A model generated the notes under the pieces. The model did no database searches, was not told the DNA's origin, and saw nothing but the letters and a program-made list of their open reading frames with translations. A stretch of DNA of 64,000 nt, from assembly GCA_001874255.1 (NCBI GenBank), contig MPDC01000005.1, positions 104,273 to 168,272 on the forward strand, written 5' to 3'. The position numbers and the translations under genes were made by a program. The DNA is from Alphaproteobacteria bacterium MedPE-SWcel (lineage in GTDB: Bacteria; Pseudomonadota; Alphaproteobacteria; Rhodobacterales; Rhodobacteraceae). Positions 1-9,904 of the stretch are shown here, one piece after another; position 1 is the stretch's first letter, and each line of letters begins with the position of its first letter.

Positions 1-69
1 GCTGGGAATCATGGCCAGAACATTGGCCACCACCACCCAGAGACAGGCCAGGATGAGCGACGGAGTCAT
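1..69 (-). CDS. DUF2484 family membrane protein, second copy (partial)
   Basis: Only the first 23 codons lie in the window; the gene runs off the left edge. The start reads MTPSLILACLWVVVANVLAM, one hydrophobic segment of the kind that opens the small DUF2484 proteins found between murC and murB in Rhodobacteraceae. Its ATG overlaps the stop of the preceding DUF2484 gene in an ATGA, so the two are probably translationally coupled. The pattern S-L-(I/V)-L-A-x-x-W-V also opens the upstream neighbour, suggesting a tandem duplication. No function is known for the family. Confidence 0.65.
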   Translation of the reverse strand, partial: MTPSLILACLWVVVANVLAMIPS

Positions 70-326
70 GGCTGCGGCTCCTCGGTGGCGGACCGGGACC
101 AGAGGCGGGACACCGCGTGGAGGACCGGCCTGCGAAACATCGACAAAAGCGCAAACAGTCCGAAGCCTGCCGCGACACTGCCGAAATCCCGGAACAGGAG
201 CCAGATCAGAACCGGCGCCGCCAGCACCAGCACGCCCCCCGGAAGCCGCTGTGCCCGCAGGGGGAGAACAGCAACCGCGCTCGCGCAGAACACCCAAGTC
301 GCGGCAAGGACCAGGGACACGACCAT
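66..326 (-). CDS. DUF2484 family small membrane protein
   Basis: An 86-residue protein with two hydrophobic stretches (about residues 2-22 and 29-60), so probably an inner-membrane protein with two helices. It follows murC by 46 bp and is followed by a second DUF2484-like start. This position in the dcw cluster is typical of Rhodobacteraceae DUF2484, for which no function is established; a link to envelope or division is inference from location only. Antisense frames over the same stretch have no recognisable domain and were discarded. Confidence 0.75.
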   Translation of the reverse strand: MVVSLVLAATWVFCASAVAVLPLRAQRLPGGVLVLAAPVLIWLLFRDFGSVAAGFGLFALLSMFRRPVLHAVSRLWSRSATEEPQP

Positions 327-372
327 CAGCCGGCCCTCCCCGCGAAAACCGATGGGCCGCCTGCGCGCGCGC

Positions 373-1770
373 TCATCCGTTCAGCCTGTCAGGCAGGCCA
401 TTGGCCCAGGTTGAAATCGTACCCGCCCCCAGGCAGACCACCATATCTCCGGGGCGGGCCTGTTCACGCACCAGCCGCTCCAGGTCGTCCTCATTGAGGA
501 TTGCGCGCGCGTGGCGATGACCGTGGCGGATCAGACCCGCGACCAGATCGTCGCGCCCGGCGCCCGCGATGGGCTCTTCGCCGGCGGCAAACACCTCGGA
601 GATGGCGACCACATCGGCCTCGTTGAAACAGGCGCAGAAATCCTCGAACAGATTGGACAGCCGCGAATAGCGATGCGGCTGATGGACCGCAATCACGCGC
701 CCTTCGGTGGCCTGTCGCGCCGCCTTCAGCACGGCGGCGATTTCAACCGGATGATGGCCATAATCGTCGATGATGGTGACCCCATCGACCTCGCCCACCT
801 TGGTGAAGCGCCGGTTGACGCCGCCAAAGGCCGCCAGCGCGGTTCGGATCTCATCCGCTTTCATGCCGAGATGGCGCGCCGCCGCCACCGCCGACAGCGC
901 ATTGGAGACGTTGTGATCCCCCGGCATCGGCAGGCTGCATCCCTCGATCACCTGCTCTTCGGCCTGCAGGTGGATGTCGAAATGGGCGATACCCGCCTTG
1001 TAGGTCAGATTGGTCGCGCGCACATCGGCCTGCGCGTTGAAGCCGTAGGTCACCACCCGCCGGTCAGAGATCCGCCCCACCAGAGCCTGCACCTCGGCAT
1101 GATCGGTACAGCAGATCGCAAGCCCATAGAACGGGATGTTCGATACAAAGTCGTAGAACCCGTCGCGGAGCCGGTCGAAATCGCCCCAATGCTCCATATG
1201 TTCCGGGTCGATATTGGTGACGACGGCGATGGTGGCGGGCAGGCGGTTGAAGGTGCCGTCGCTCTCGTCGGCCTCCACCACCATCCATTCGCCCTGCCCC
1301 ATGCGCGCGTTCGATCCATAGGCGTGGATGATGCCGCCGTTGACCACTGTCGGGTCGAACCCACCCGCGACCATCAGCTCTGCCATCATGGTGGTGGTGG
1401 TGGTCTTGCCGTGGGTGCCTGCGATGGCGATATTGGACTTGAGCCGCATCAGTTCCGCCAGCATCTCGGCCCGGCGCACCACCGGCAGACCCCGCAGGCG
1501 GGCCTCGTCCAGTTCCGCATTGCCGGGTTTGATCGCCGAAGAGATCACCACCACCTCGGCCTCGGTCAGGTTTTCGGCGCGCTGGCCGACAAAAACACTC
1601 GCCCCGAGGCTCTCCAGTCGCTGGGTGATCTTGGAGGACTTCAGATCCGATCCCTGCACCACATAGCCGAGGTTCAACAGAACTTCGGCAATTCCGGACA
1701 TGCCAATGCCGCCGATCCCGACAAAATGGATCGGGCCGACATCGCCGGGCAATTTGGTGGCTGGGGTCAT
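373..1770 (-). CDS. murC: UDP-N-acetylmuramate--L-alanine ligase
   Basis: MurC adds L-alanine to UDP-MurNAc with ATP, the first step of stem-peptide synthesis in the cytoplasm. The 465-residue protein has the N-terminal nucleotide fold with GIGGIGMSG (about residues 19-27), the Mur-ligase ATP loop [10 protein letters not shown] (118-127), and the downstream DESDGTF and IDDYGHHP motifs. Length is usual for the family. Its ATG overlaps the murG stop by 4 bp, so translation is probably coupled. It lies late in the leftward dcw operon. Confidence 0.98.
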   Translation of the reverse strand: MTPATKLPGDVGPIHFVGIGGIGMSGIAEVLLNLGYVVQGSDLKSSKITQRLESLGASVFVGQRAENLTEAEVVVISSAIKPGNAELDEARLRGLPVVRRAEMLAELMRLKSNIAIAGTHGKTTTTTMMAELMVAGGFDPTVVNGGIIHAYGSNARMGQGEWMVVEADESDGTFNRLPATIAVVTNIDPEHMEHWGDFDRLRDGFYDFVSNIPFYGLAICCTDHAEVQALVGRISDRRVVTYGFNAQADVRATNLTYKAGIAHFDIHLQAEEQVIEGCSLPMPGDHNVSNALSAVAAARHLGMKADEIRTALAAFGGVNRRFTKVGEVDGVTIIDDYGHHPVEIAAVLKAARQATEGRVIAVHQPHRYSRLSNLFEDFCACFNEADVVAISEVFAAGEEPIAGAGRDDLVAGLIRHGHRHARAILNEDDLERLVREQARPGDMVVCLGAGTISTWANGLPDRLNG

Positions 1771-2864
1771 TCGGTGTCTTCCTCTGCCAGATGTTCGACA
1801 AGCGCCACGAGTCGGTCCGTGGCATTGGGAATCCCGGCGTCAAGCGCCGCATGCGCCATCTGTGTGGCCCCCTGCGGCTGGCTCAGGACCGAGGCGATTT
1901 GCTCTGCCAGCGACGCGGTGTCAAGGGCGCTTTCGGGGATCAGGACCGCCGCGCCGGCATCGACCAGCCCGCGCGCATTCGCCGTCTGGTGGTCGCCCGT
2001 GGCCGTGGCCAGCGGGATCAGGATCGACGGGCGGCCAATGACCGAGATATCCGCGATTGACGACGCCCCCGCGCGGGAGATCACCAATTGGGCCTCGCTC
2101 ATCCGCGCGGGCACATCATCGAAAAAGGGCTGCACATCGGCGTCGATGCCGTGGTCCGCATAGAAGGCCGAGACCCGCGCGCCGTCCTCGTCACGGGCCT
2201 GATGCGACACCCGCAGGTGGCGCCGGATCTCTTCCGGCAAGGCGGCAATCGCTCCGGGCACGACGTCGGACAGGATCCGCGCGCCCTGGCTGCCGCCCAT
2301 CACAAGCACCGACATCGGGTAATCGCCCGGCGGAATATAGGCGGCGGCGGCGCGGTCAAGCACGGCGCCGCGCACCGGATTGCCGACATGGATGCCATTG
2401 GCGCCCTCCGGCAGGTCGGTCGGCCAGACACCGCAGGCCACATGGTGGACCCGCCCGGCAAAGAGCTGGTTCACCCGGCCCAGCACGCCGTTTTGTTCGT
2501 GGATCATGCGCGGCAGCCGCAAGAGCGTCGCCGCCCCCAGGGCCGGGATCGACGGGTAGCCGCCAAAGCCGATGACGACATCGGGGCGGTCGCGCCGCAG
2601 GGCCAGCGCCATCGCAGCGACACCGCCCGCGATCTTCGGCGCCACCAGCGCTTTGGCAACAAGGCCGCCGCGTGCGAAGGTGCCGGAGGAGACCTGCGTG
2701 ATCTCTGTCGTATGGGGAAAGCCGCCGGTGTAGCGTGCGCCGCGCGCATCGGTGGACAGTTTCACCCGCCACCCCCGACGCAACATCGCCTCCGCCAGCG
2801 CCTGCGCCGGGAACATATGCCCTCCGGTGCCGCCCGCTGCCATCAGGAGCAGTTTCTGTGTCAT
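1767..2864 (-). CDS. murG: Undecaprenyldiphospho-muramoylpentapeptide beta-N-acetylglucosaminyltransferase
   Basis: MurG transfers GlcNAc from UDP-GlcNAc to lipid I, giving lipid II on the inner face of the cytoplasmic membrane. The 365-residue GT-B protein shows the N-terminal glycine loop GGTGGH (11-16), the [12 protein letters not shown] segment, the second glycine loop GGSQGAR and the [12 protein letters not shown] donor-site motif. It starts 53 bp after ftsW and overlaps murC by 4 bp, matching the canonical ftsW-murG-murC order. Confidence 0.98.
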   Translation of the reverse strand: MTQKLLLMAAGGTGGHMFPAQALAEAMLRRGWRVKLSTDARGARYTGGFPHTTEITQVSSGTFARGGLVAKALVAPKIAGGVAAMALALRRDRPDVVIGFGGYPSIPALGAATLLRLPRMIHEQNGVLGRVNQLFAGRVHHVACGVWPTDLPEGANGIHVGNPVRGAVLDRAAAAYIPPGDYPMSVLVMGGSQGARILSDVVPGAIAALPEEIRRHLRVSHQARDEDGARVSAFYADHGIDADVQPFFDDVPARMSEAQLVISRAGASSIADISVIGRPSILIPLATATGDHQTANARGLVDAGAAVLIPESALDTASLAEQIASVLSQPQGATQMAHAALDAGIPNATDRLVALVEHLAEEDTE

Positions 2865-2917
2865 ATCGTGCCTGCCTTCGCGCTTCTTGTCGTTATGCCG
2901 GTGTCGGGATCACCCGC

Positions 2918-4087
2918 TCAGCCGCGCCCGCGCCCCCGCAGCGCATCCGCGATTTCGCCCTGGGGCCGTGACCGGGTGAACGCCAACAACATACCCATCG
3001 CGATGCCGCCTGCAATCAGAGAGGATCCGCCGTAGCTGACGAACGGCAAAGTCATGCCTTTGGCGGGCAACAGCCGCACCGCAACCCCCATGTTGATCAT
3101 CGCCTGAACGCCAAAGGTACAGGCCAGCCCGGCGCCCGCGAGCCGAATGAAAGTATCGCGCTCCCGCATCAGGCGGAACAGCGACCGGACCACGATCATG
3201 GCGTAGAGCAGGATGATGATGGAGACGAGCACCAGCCCGTATTCCTCGGCGGCAACCGCGATGATGAAATCCGTATGCGCATCGGGCAGCGACCATTTGA
3301 CCTGCCCCTCGCCCACCCCAACACCGAGCAATCCGCCTTCGCGAATGGCGTTGGTGGCATAGCCGAGCTGCGTGGTCGGATCGAGATCTGGGTTCAGGAA
3401 GCCGTCAATCCGGCGCGCGAAATGTTCGGAACTGGAATAGGCAATGGTGCCGCCAAAGATCACCACCCCCGCCATCGCCACCAGCAACAGCATCGGCGCG
3501 CCGGCCACGAAATACATCACCCCCCAGCCGAACAGGATCAGACAGGCCTGGCCGAAATCGGGCTGCATCACCAGCAGCATGACGACCGACATGCACAGGC
3601 CGAAGGACAGCAATGTTCCCGGCGGGCCATAGATCTGCTGGCTGGCGGCGATCATCCAGGCCGCCAGCACGATGAACCCGGGCTTCAGGAACTCCGATGG
3701 CTGCATGGAGGCGAACCCGAGACTGTACCAGCGCACCGCCCCCTTGCCGAAATCAGTGCCAAAGATCGGCAACAGCGCCAGCGCCACAAAGGCACAGGCA
3801 AAGCCGACCACGGCCAGCCGACGGACCAGCGTCGGCGACATCATCGAGGTCAGAACCATGGCCACCATGGCCGCCGAGCCAAACACCGCCTGCCGCTGAA
3901 CGTAGTGAAAATTGTCAAACCCGTTGCGCGCCGCAAGCGGCACAGAGGCCGCGAGCCCCAAAAGCAACCCCACCACGAAAAGGGTGATGACAAAGGTCAT
4001 CGTCCACTTGTCGAGCGTCCGCCACCATTTCGGGAGGATCGGCTCCCCTTCTTGCGCGGGAAGCGCGCCATAGACCATCTCAGTCAT
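2918..4087 (-). CDS. ftsW: Septal peptidoglycan polymerase FtsW (SEDS family)
   Basis: FtsW is the SEDS glycosyltransferase that polymerises lipid II at the septum with its partner FtsI, encoded in the same cluster. The 389-residue protein is rich in hydrophobic helices (about ten) and carries family signatures: the RWYSLGFASMQPSEFLKPG stretch in the middle and FVSYGGSSLIAGG near the C-terminus. It is the first minus-strand gene after the interruption of the cluster by a plus-strand flavoprotein gene, so it may need its own promoter. A TATACT hexamer lies near 4124-4129, but without a well-spaced -35 box. Confidence 0.97.
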   Translation of the reverse strand: MTEMVYGALPAQEGEPILPKWWRTLDKWTMTFVITLFVVGLLLGLAASVPLAARNGFDNFHYVQRQAVFGSAAMVAMVLTSMMSPTLVRRLAVVGFACAFVALALLPIFGTDFGKGAVRWYSLGFASMQPSEFLKPGFIVLAAWMIAASQQIYGPPGTLLSFGLCMSVVMLLVMQPDFGQACLILFGWGVMYFVAGAPMLLLVAMAGVVIFGGTIAYSSSEHFARRIDGFLNPDLDPTTQLGYATNAIREGGLLGVGVGEGQVKWSLPDAHTDFIIAVAAEEYGLVLVSIIILLYAMIVVRSLFRLMRERDTFIRLAGAGLACTFGVQAMINMGVAVRLLPAKGMTLPFVSYGGSSLIAGGIAMGMLLAFTRSRPQGEIADALRGRGRG

Positions 4088-4341
4088 GGTTTTACTGCCT
4101 TGGGTTGTGCCAATTTTGCCTCGAGTATACCCCGTTTTCGGGATTTATTACTCAAACCCTAACCCGGTTGGACGGCACAGGCCAGCCTCTTCCTGCCGTG
4201 GTGCGCGTAAAATCCCTATCACGGGGGCAGAGCGCCGCGTTTCGCGCAGTTGCGCGCTCCCCTCACCCGCACGGGCACGCAGGGGCACGCACGGGTTGCG
4301 CACGGGTTGCACGCTGCAGGCTTTCGTGTTCGATGCAGCCC

Positions 4342-5517
4342 ATGCAGATACGAACCTTGATTCTCGGCGCTGGCGCGGCTGGCATGATGTGCGCGGCCCA
4401 TGCAGGGGGCGACTGCCTGGTGATTGATCACGCCCGGACGCCCGGAGAAAAGATCCGGATCTCCGGGGGCGGCCGCTGCAACTTTACCAACCTCCATGCG
4501 ACCGCCGACAACTACATTTCCGCAAACCCCCATTTCTGCAAGTCGGCGCTGGCGCGCTACAGCCAATGGGACTTCATCTCGCTGGTGGACCGGCACGGTA
4601 TCGACTGGCACGAAAAAACCCTCGGTCAGCTGTTTTGCGATGGCTCGGCCAAGCAGATCGTGGCGATGCTGGTGAGTGAATTGCGCGCGGCGGGCGCTGA
4701 TCTTTGGCTGCAGTCCTCCCTGTCCGGCGTCACCCGCACCCCGGAGGGCTTCGTGGTCCGGCTGGAGCGCGAGGGCAAGCCGGTCACTGTCACCGCCCGC
4801 AATCTGGTCCTTGCGACGGGCGGCAAATCGATCCCCAAGATGGGCGCCACCGGCCTTGCCTATGATCTGGCGCGGCAGTTCGATCTGCCTGTCACCGAAA
4901 CCCGGCCCGGACTGGTGCCGTTCACCTTCACCGGCGACCGCTTCAAACCGCTGGCCGGGCTTGCGGTGCCTGCCCGGCTCTCGAATTCCCGCGCCGGTTT
5001 TGACGAAGCGCTGCTGTTCACCCATCGCGGCCTCTCCGGCCCGGCGGTTCTGCAGCTGTCGAGCTACTGGCGCGACGGCGAGGACATCAGCGTTCATCTG
5101 CTGCCCGATGTCGATCTGTTCACCGCCCTGCGCGCGCAGCGGCAGGACAGCGGCCGCAAGGATCTGACCACGGAGCTGGCGCGTCACCTGCCCGCGCGGC
5201 TGGTCGACGCATTGGCGGGCGAATGGTCGCTGCGGGGGCGGCTTGCCGACCAATCCGACGCCGCCTTGCAGCAGCTCTGCAATCGCCTGCACGACTGGCA
5301 GCTCAGGCCCACCGGCACCGAGGGCTATCGCACCGCCGAGGTCACCCTGGGCGGCATCGACACCGATGCGCTGTCCTCGCGATCCATGGCGGCGAAATCG
5401 GTGCCCGGCCTCTATGCCATCGGCGAGGCCGTCGACGTCACAGGCTGGCTGGGCGGGTATAATTTCCAATGGGCCTGGGCCTCGGCCCATGCTGCAGGCA
5501 GCGCGATCCGGGGCTGA
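4342..5517 (+). CDS. NAD(P)/FAD-dependent oxidoreductase, HI0933/YhiN (BaiN-like) family
   Basis: A flavoprotein of about 391 residues. The N-terminal dinucleotide-binding loop is ILGAGAAGMM, followed by the family-typical EKIRISGGGRCNFTN segment; further in are VLATGGKSIPKMGATG and a C-terminal GEAVDVTGWLGGYNFQWAW, all signatures of the HI0933/YhiN group. The physiological substrate is not established. A second ATG lies 9 bp upstream (4333) and the frame stays open to 4105, but the conserved domain starts here. It is the only plus-strand gene inside the dcw cluster, divergent from ftsW and convergent with murD. Confidence 0.88.
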   Translation: MQIRTLILGAGAAGMMCAAHAGGDCLVIDHARTPGEKIRISGGGRCNFTNLHATADNYISANPHFCKSALARYSQWDFISLVDRHGIDWHEKTLGQLFCDGSAKQIVAMLVSELRAAGADLWLQSSLSGVTRTPEGFVVRLEREGKPVTVTARNLVLATGGKSIPKMGATGLAYDLARQFDLPVTETRPGLVPFTFTGDRFKPLAGLAVPARLSNSRAGFDEALLFTHRGLSGPAVLQLSSYWRDGEDISVHLLPDVDLFTALRAQRQDSGRKDLTTELARHLPARLVDALAGEWSLRGRLADQSDAALQQLCNRLHDWQLRPTGTEGYRTAEVTLGGIDTDALSSRSMAAKSVPGLYAIGEAVDVTGWLGGYNFQWAWASAHAAGSAIRG

Positions 5518-5601
5518 GTCCTGGGGCTGAGACTTTGGGCTGATACCTGAGATCTGAAATTCGGGGCTGAAATTCGCGACTGAGACTTGGAACTGAGATC
5601 T
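5510..5601. repeat. Degenerate 13-bp tandem repeat, about 7 units
   Basis: Seven units of roughly 13 bp run from the last codons of the flavoprotein gene into the convergent gap before murD. The best-conserved units are GGGGCTGAGTCCT, GGGGCTGAGACTT and TGGGCTGATACCT; later units keep the CTGA core. The first copy contains the gene's stop codon (5515-5517). Because 13 is not a multiple of three, change in copy number inside the coding end would alter the C-terminus. Confidence 0.75.
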
Positions 5602-5682
5602 GGGGCAACCCGGCGCGCAGTCGCCCCCACGGATCATCAGTAGTCCGTTATGCGCCGGGGACCCCGCGCCACGGCGCCCGCC

Positions 5683-7086
5683 CTATTGCGGCAGTCGGCG
5701 CCGCACCTGGGCAATGAAATCGTCGCCGCGCGCCTCGAAACTGTCGTATTGATCAAAACTGGCCGCCGCCGGAGCCAGCAATACTGTTTCGCCCGCGCCC
5801 GCGTCCTCCATTGCCCGCGCCACTGCCTGCTCCATCGTGGTGCAGACCTCGGCCTCCACATCCAGTTGCATGGCAAATTGCGCCGCCTCGCGCCCGATGA
5901 CATATGCGCGGATCACCTCGCCCGTGGCGCCCCGGAGCGCCTCCAGCCCGCCCTCTTTTTCCAGCCCGCCACAGATCCAGCGGATTTTGCGGAAGGCGCT
6001 CAACGCCTTGGCCGCGCTGTCGACATTGGTCGCCTTGCTGTCGTTGACATAGGCCACGCCCGCCGCCTCGGCGACGCGCTGGCTGCGATGCGGCAGGCCG
6101 GGATAGGTTTTCATTGCCGCTTCGATCACCCGCGGTGCGAGCCCCAGCGTGCGGGCCGAGGCATAGGCCGCGCAGGCGTTCTGGTGATTATGCGCGCCGG
6201 GCAGGCCGGGGATCTCGCGCAGATCGATGGAGCCGGCCTGGCGGCCCTTGCGGTATTCCGACAGGAACCCCTTGCGTGCAAATACGGTCCAGCCCGCATC
6301 ACCGCTGAGCTTCTGACCGGAGGAAATCCGGATCACCCGATCGTCCGACGGCCCCTCGCTCAGCTGTCCGGCCAGAAACAGGCCTTCGTCCTCATCGACG
6401 CCGATGATCGCCCGGTCCGGCCCGCCTTCGGCAAACAGTCTGCGCTTGGCGGCGAAATACCCGCCCATACCCGCATGGCGGTCCAGATGATCCGGCGTCA
6501 GATTGGTGAAGACCGCGACATCCGGTGTCAGGGCGCGGGCCAGATCGGTCTGGTAGGAGGACAGCTCCAGCACGACCACGCCCCCGTCGAGCGGCGGGTC
6601 AATGTCGAGCACCCCACGCCCGATGTTTCCGGCCATCTGGCTATCGCGGCCAACGTGTTCGAGGATATGGTGCAACAGGGCAACCGTGGTGGATTTGCCG
6701 TTGGAGCCGGTGATCGCGACCACCTTGGGGGCGGTGTCGAACTCCTCCCACTCTGAGGTTGCCACGGACCGGAAGAACAGCCCGATGTCATTGTCCACCG
6801 GAACCCCGGCAGCCAAGGCGCGCTTCACCACCGGGTTGGGCTTGGGATAGAGATGCGGAATGCCGGGCGACACGATCAGCGCGGAGATATCGTCAAAGGC
6901 ACCCGCTTTCATCAGGTCCCGACAGGCAAAGCCCTCGGCCTCGGCGCGCGCCCTGGCGGCGGGATTGTCATCCCAACAGATCGCCTCCGCCGCGCCAGCG
7001 GCCAATGCCCGCGCCGTCGCCAGTCCGGAGCGTCCCAGCCCCAGCACCGCCACCTTGTGACCGGTGACACCTCTTACCGGGATCAT
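5683..7086 (-). CDS. murD: UDP-N-acetylmuramoyl-L-alanine--D-glutamate ligase
   Basis: MurD adds D-glutamate to UDP-MurNAc-L-Ala in the cytoplasm. The 467-residue protein has the N-terminal loop [10 protein letters not shown] (about 14-23), the Mur-ligase ATP loop TGSNGKST (126-133), the [10 protein letters not shown] motif and the YVNDSKATN motif. It follows mraY across about 300 bp that contain a hairpin, an unusually wide gap for this operon. It is the last gene before the plus-strand interruption. Confidence 0.98.
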   Translation of the reverse strand: MIPVRGVTGHKVAVLGLGRSGLATARALAAGAAEAICWDDNPAARARAEAEGFACRDLMKAGAFDDISALIVSPGIPHLYPKPNPVVKRALAAGVPVDNDIGLFFRSVATSEWEEFDTAPKVVAITGSNGKSTTVALLHHILEHVGRDSQMAGNIGRGVLDIDPPLDGGVVVLELSSYQTDLARALTPDVAVFTNLTPDHLDRHAGMGGYFAAKRRLFAEGGPDRAIIGVDEDEGLFLAGQLSEGPSDDRVIRISSGQKLSGDAGWTVFARKGFLSEYRKGRQAGSIDLREIPGLPGAHNHQNACAAYASARTLGLAPRVIEAAMKTYPGLPHRSQRVAEAAGVAYVNDSKATNVDSAAKALSAFRKIRWICGGLEKEGGLEALRGATGEVIRAYVIGREAAQFAMQLDVEAEVCTTMEQAVARAMEDAGAGETVLLAPAAASFDQYDSFEARGDDFIAQVRRRLPQ

Positions 7087-7360
7087 GCCCTACCTCGCCT
7101 GTCGTCCTTGATCTGCGGCGACCTTGCACCTGACGGCCCGCGATTTGCAAGCACCACCGGCGCGGGTCCCGCTCCGCCTGCCCGGCGGCGCTGATGTGCT
7201 GCGCAGCGCCTCGCCCCCTGCGGGAGCGCGCGCAGCGCGCCCGGCCCAACGCTTTGCGCCGTATCGTCAGATGCGGCGCAAAGGGGCGGGAGCGCCCCCC
7301 TCTTAGCAAAAGCCCCCCGGCGCGGCACAATCCCGGCGGTCTTTCCCATCTGCCCGCCCG
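7087..7360. other. mraY-murD intergenic region with GC-rich REP-like hairpin
   Basis: No gene is visible in this stretch. A perfect 10-bp inverted repeat, CTTTGCGCCG at 7250-7259 and CGGCGCAAAG at 7272-7281, would form a stem with a 12-nt loop. Just left of it are GC-rich partial palindromes (7215-7245). The segment GGCCCAACGC beside it resembles part of the right-edge element near 63954-63990 read on the other strand, suggesting a dispersed intergenic repeat family. Its position inside an operon suggests a role in mRNA processing rather than termination, since no U tract follows. Confidence 0.5.
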
Positions 7361-7393
7361 TATTGGGTCAGTATTGGGTCAGTATTGGGTCAG
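7361..7393. repeat. 11-bp perfect tandem repeat, 3 copies
   Basis: Three perfect consecutive copies of TATTGGGTCAG. The last copy overlaps the mraY stop codon (TGA, complement of 7390-7392), so the repeat array sits exactly at the 3' end of mraY. Perfect identity suggests recent expansion. Confidence 0.9.
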
Positions 7394-8472
7394 CGGACCT
7401 TCAAAGTGGCCAGACCGATCATCGCCAGGATCAGGGAGATGATCCAGAACCGGATCACGATCGTCGGTTCCGCCCAGCCCTTTTTCTCATAGTGATGATG
7501 GATCGGCGCCATCAGGAACACCCGCTTGCCGGTCCGTTTGAAATACAGCACCTGAATGATCACCGACAGCGCCTCGACCACAAACAGCCCGCCGACAATC
7601 GCCAGCACCAGCTCGTGTTTGGTGGCAACCGCAATCGCGCCCAGGGCCCCGCCCAGCGCCAGCGAGCCGGTGTCGCCCATGAAGACCGCAGCCGGCGGCG
7701 CATTATACCACAAGAAGCCCAATCCCCCCCCGAACAGGGCGGCGGAAAAGATCAGGATCTCTCCCGTGCCCGGCACATAATGCACATCGAGGTATTCGGT
7801 GAAATCGACCCGTCCCACCGCATAGGCGATAATCCCGAGCGCACCCGCCGCAATCATCACCGGCATGATCGCCAGCCCGTCGAGCCCGTCCGTCAGGTTG
7901 ACCGCATTGGCCGCCCCCACAATGACGCAGATGCAAAACGGAACGTAGAAAAGCCCAAGGTTCACCAGCGTGTCCTTGAAGACCGGCAGGGCCAGCTGAT
8001 TTTGCAACCCGACGGGGTGGCTCCAACTGGCCCAGAGCGCGGCAATGATCGCAATGGCAAAGCCCAGCGCCAGACGCAGCTTGCCCGGCACGCCCTTGGT
8101 GTTCTGCTTGGACACTTTGGCATAGTCATCGGCAAATCCGATCAGACCGAATGACAGCGTGACAAACAGGACCAGCCAGACAAACGGATTGTCCCAGCGC
8201 GCCCAGACCAGCGTCGAGAACAACAAGGCCCCCACGATCAAAAGCCCCCCCATCGTCGGCGTCCCCGCCTTGGCCTGATGGCCCTCAGGCCCGTCATCCC
8301 GGATCGGTTGCCCTTTGCCCTGCCGCTTGCGCAACACGTTGATCAACGGCCTGCCGAACACAAAGCCGAAGATCAGCGCCGTCAGGAACGCTCCGCCCGC
8401 GCGGAAGGTGATGTAGCGAAAGAGATTGAAGAAATCCCCCCCATCCGACAGAGCGGTCAACCAGTAGAGCAT
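7390..8472 (-). CDS. mraY: Phospho-N-acetylmuramoyl-pentapeptide-transferase
   Basis: MraY transfers phospho-MurNAc-pentapeptide from UDP to undecaprenyl phosphate, making lipid I in the inner membrane. The start at [12 protein letters not shown] gives 360 residues, the usual size; the frame stays open upstream, but that extension is Arg-rich and lacks the family profile. Visible signatures are [32 protein letters not shown] and [11 protein letters not shown], the last two on cytoplasmic loops forming the active site. About ten membrane helices are expected. It follows murF after 40 bp. Confidence 0.98.
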   Translation of the reverse strand: MLYWLTALSDGGDFFNLFRYITFRAGGAFLTALIFGFVFGRPLINVLRKRQGKGQPIRDDGPEGHQAKAGTPTMGGLLIVGALLFSTLVWARWDNPFVWLVLFVTLSFGLIGFADDYAKVSKQNTKGVPGKLRLALGFAIAIIAALWASWSHPVGLQNQLALPVFKDTLVNLGLFYVPFCICVIVGAANAVNLTDGLDGLAIMPVMIAAGALGIIAYAVGRVDFTEYLDVHYVPGTGEILIFSAALFGGGLGFLWYNAPPAAVFMGDTGSLALGGALGAIAVATKHELVLAIVGGLFVVEALSVIIQVLYFKRTGKRVFLMAPIHHHYEKKGWAEPTIVIRFWIISLILAMIGLATLKVR

Positions 8473-8512
8473 TCCGATGCGGCCCCTGTTTTGAGTGAAC
8501 TGAATATGAGTG

Positions 8513-9904
8513 TCATGAAGGTGACCTGCCTTGACCGATTTCCCGGATCGCGTCAACCACACGTCGCATCTGCATATAGAGCGAGCCCTTGGCAAGAACG
8601 ACATCGCCGCCCCGGATGAGGCCAGGAAGGGTCTCGGCGACCTGCTGGCTGGCCGCCACAGACTGCCCCCGCTTTGCGTCGGGCAGGGCCGCATGCAGGC
8701 TCTGCATCAGCGGGCCCACGCAATGGACCGTGTCGATCCGCTCCAGCGCGGGCAGATCCGCCAGCCCCCGGTGAAGCTGTTCGGCCCCCGGCCCAAGTTC
8801 CCCCATATCGCCGAGCACCGCGATGCGCCGCCCCGTGGTCGGCGTTGCCGCCAGCACCTCCAGCGCCGCCGCAACCGAGGTCGGGTTGGCATTATAGGCA
8901 TCGTCCAGCACCGTCACCGGCCCGCTCGGCAGATCGACAGTGAACCGCGCGCCGCGCCCCTGGACCGGCGCCCAGTCCGCCAATCCCGCCAGCGCCAGAT
9001 CCAGATCTCCGCCCAGAGCCGTGACAGCCGCCAATGCCCCGACTGCATTCATCGCAAAATGCGCGCCAAGGGACCGGATATCGGCCGTGACGCTGCGCCC
9101 TTCGCAGTCAAAACCGGCCCGGGTGATGTCTCCGTCCAGCTCTACCGCGCTCAGCCTGTAGCGCTCTGCCGAACGGCCGAACCACCGCAGCGCGCAGCCT
9201 CGGGTCTCGGCCGCATTGCCCAGAATCGGGCTGACATCGAGATCGGCGTTCAATACTGCGGTGCCGCCCGGCTCCAATCCGTCGAGGATGGAGGCTTTTT
9301 CACGGGCAATTCCAGCAACGTCGTCAAAGGCCTCCAGATGGACCGCTGCGACGGTCGTCACCATTGCCACATGAGGGCGAGCCTGGCGCGCCAGCGGGGC
9401 AATCTCGCCCGGGTGGTTCATGCCGATCTCGATCACCGCGAATTCGGTGTCCGCGGGCATTCTCGCCAAGGTCAGCGGCACCCCCCAATGGTTGTTGTAG
9501 CTGGCCACGGCGGCGTGGGTCCGCCCCTGCGGCGCCAGCATCGCCGCCAGCATTTCCTTGGTCGAGGTCTTGCCCACCGATCCGGTGACCGCAACCACCC
9601 GCGCCGCCGTCCGCGCCCGTCCGGCGCGGCCCAGAGCCTCCAGCCCCGTTTGCACATCGTCGACGATCAGCAGCGGCGCCGTCTCGGAGACCCCCTCGGG
9701 CACGCGCGACACCAGCGCGGCGCCTGCGCCCTTCGCCAGAGCCTGCGCCACAAAGTCATGGCCATCCCGCGCCGCAGTCAGCGCCACGAACAGATCGCCG
9801 GGCTGCAGGCTGCGCGTGTCGATTGAAATCCCGTCAACAGCCCAGTCACCGACCGCCCGTCCCCCGGTCGCAGCTGCGGCGTCATTTGCGGTCCAGAGGC
9901 TCAT
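8513..9904 (-). CDS. murF: UDP-N-acetylmuramoyl-tripeptide--D-alanyl-D-alanine ligase
   Basis: MurF adds D-Ala-D-Ala to UDP-MurNAc-tripeptide, completing the cytoplasmic pentapeptide precursor. The 463-residue protein carries the ATP loop TGSVGKTST (107-115), the [10 protein letters not shown] motif and [10 protein letters not shown], all typical of MurF. The start ATG overlaps the murE stop by 4 bp. Size and position between murE and mraY match the standard dcw order. Confidence 0.97.
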   Translation of the reverse strand: MSLWTANDAAAATGGRAVGDWAVDGISIDTRSLQPGDLFVALTAARDGHDFVAQALAKGAGAALVSRVPEGVSETAPLLIVDDVQTGLEALGRAGRARTAARVVAVTGSVGKTSTKEMLAAMLAPQGRTHAAVASYNNHWGVPLTLARMPADTEFAVIEIGMNHPGEIAPLARQARPHVAMVTTVAAVHLEAFDDVAGIAREKASILDGLEPGGTAVLNADLDVSPILGNAAETRGCALRWFGRSAERYRLSAVELDGDITRAGFDCEGRSVTADIRSLGAHFAMNAVGALAAVTALGGDLDLALAGLADWAPVQGRGARFTVDLPSGPVTVLDDAYNANPTSVAAALEVLAATPTTGRRIAVLGDMGELGPGAEQLHRGLADLPALERIDTVHCVGPLMQSLHAALPDAKRGQSVAASQQVAETLPGLIRGGDVVLAKGSLYMQMRRVVDAIREIGQGRSPS

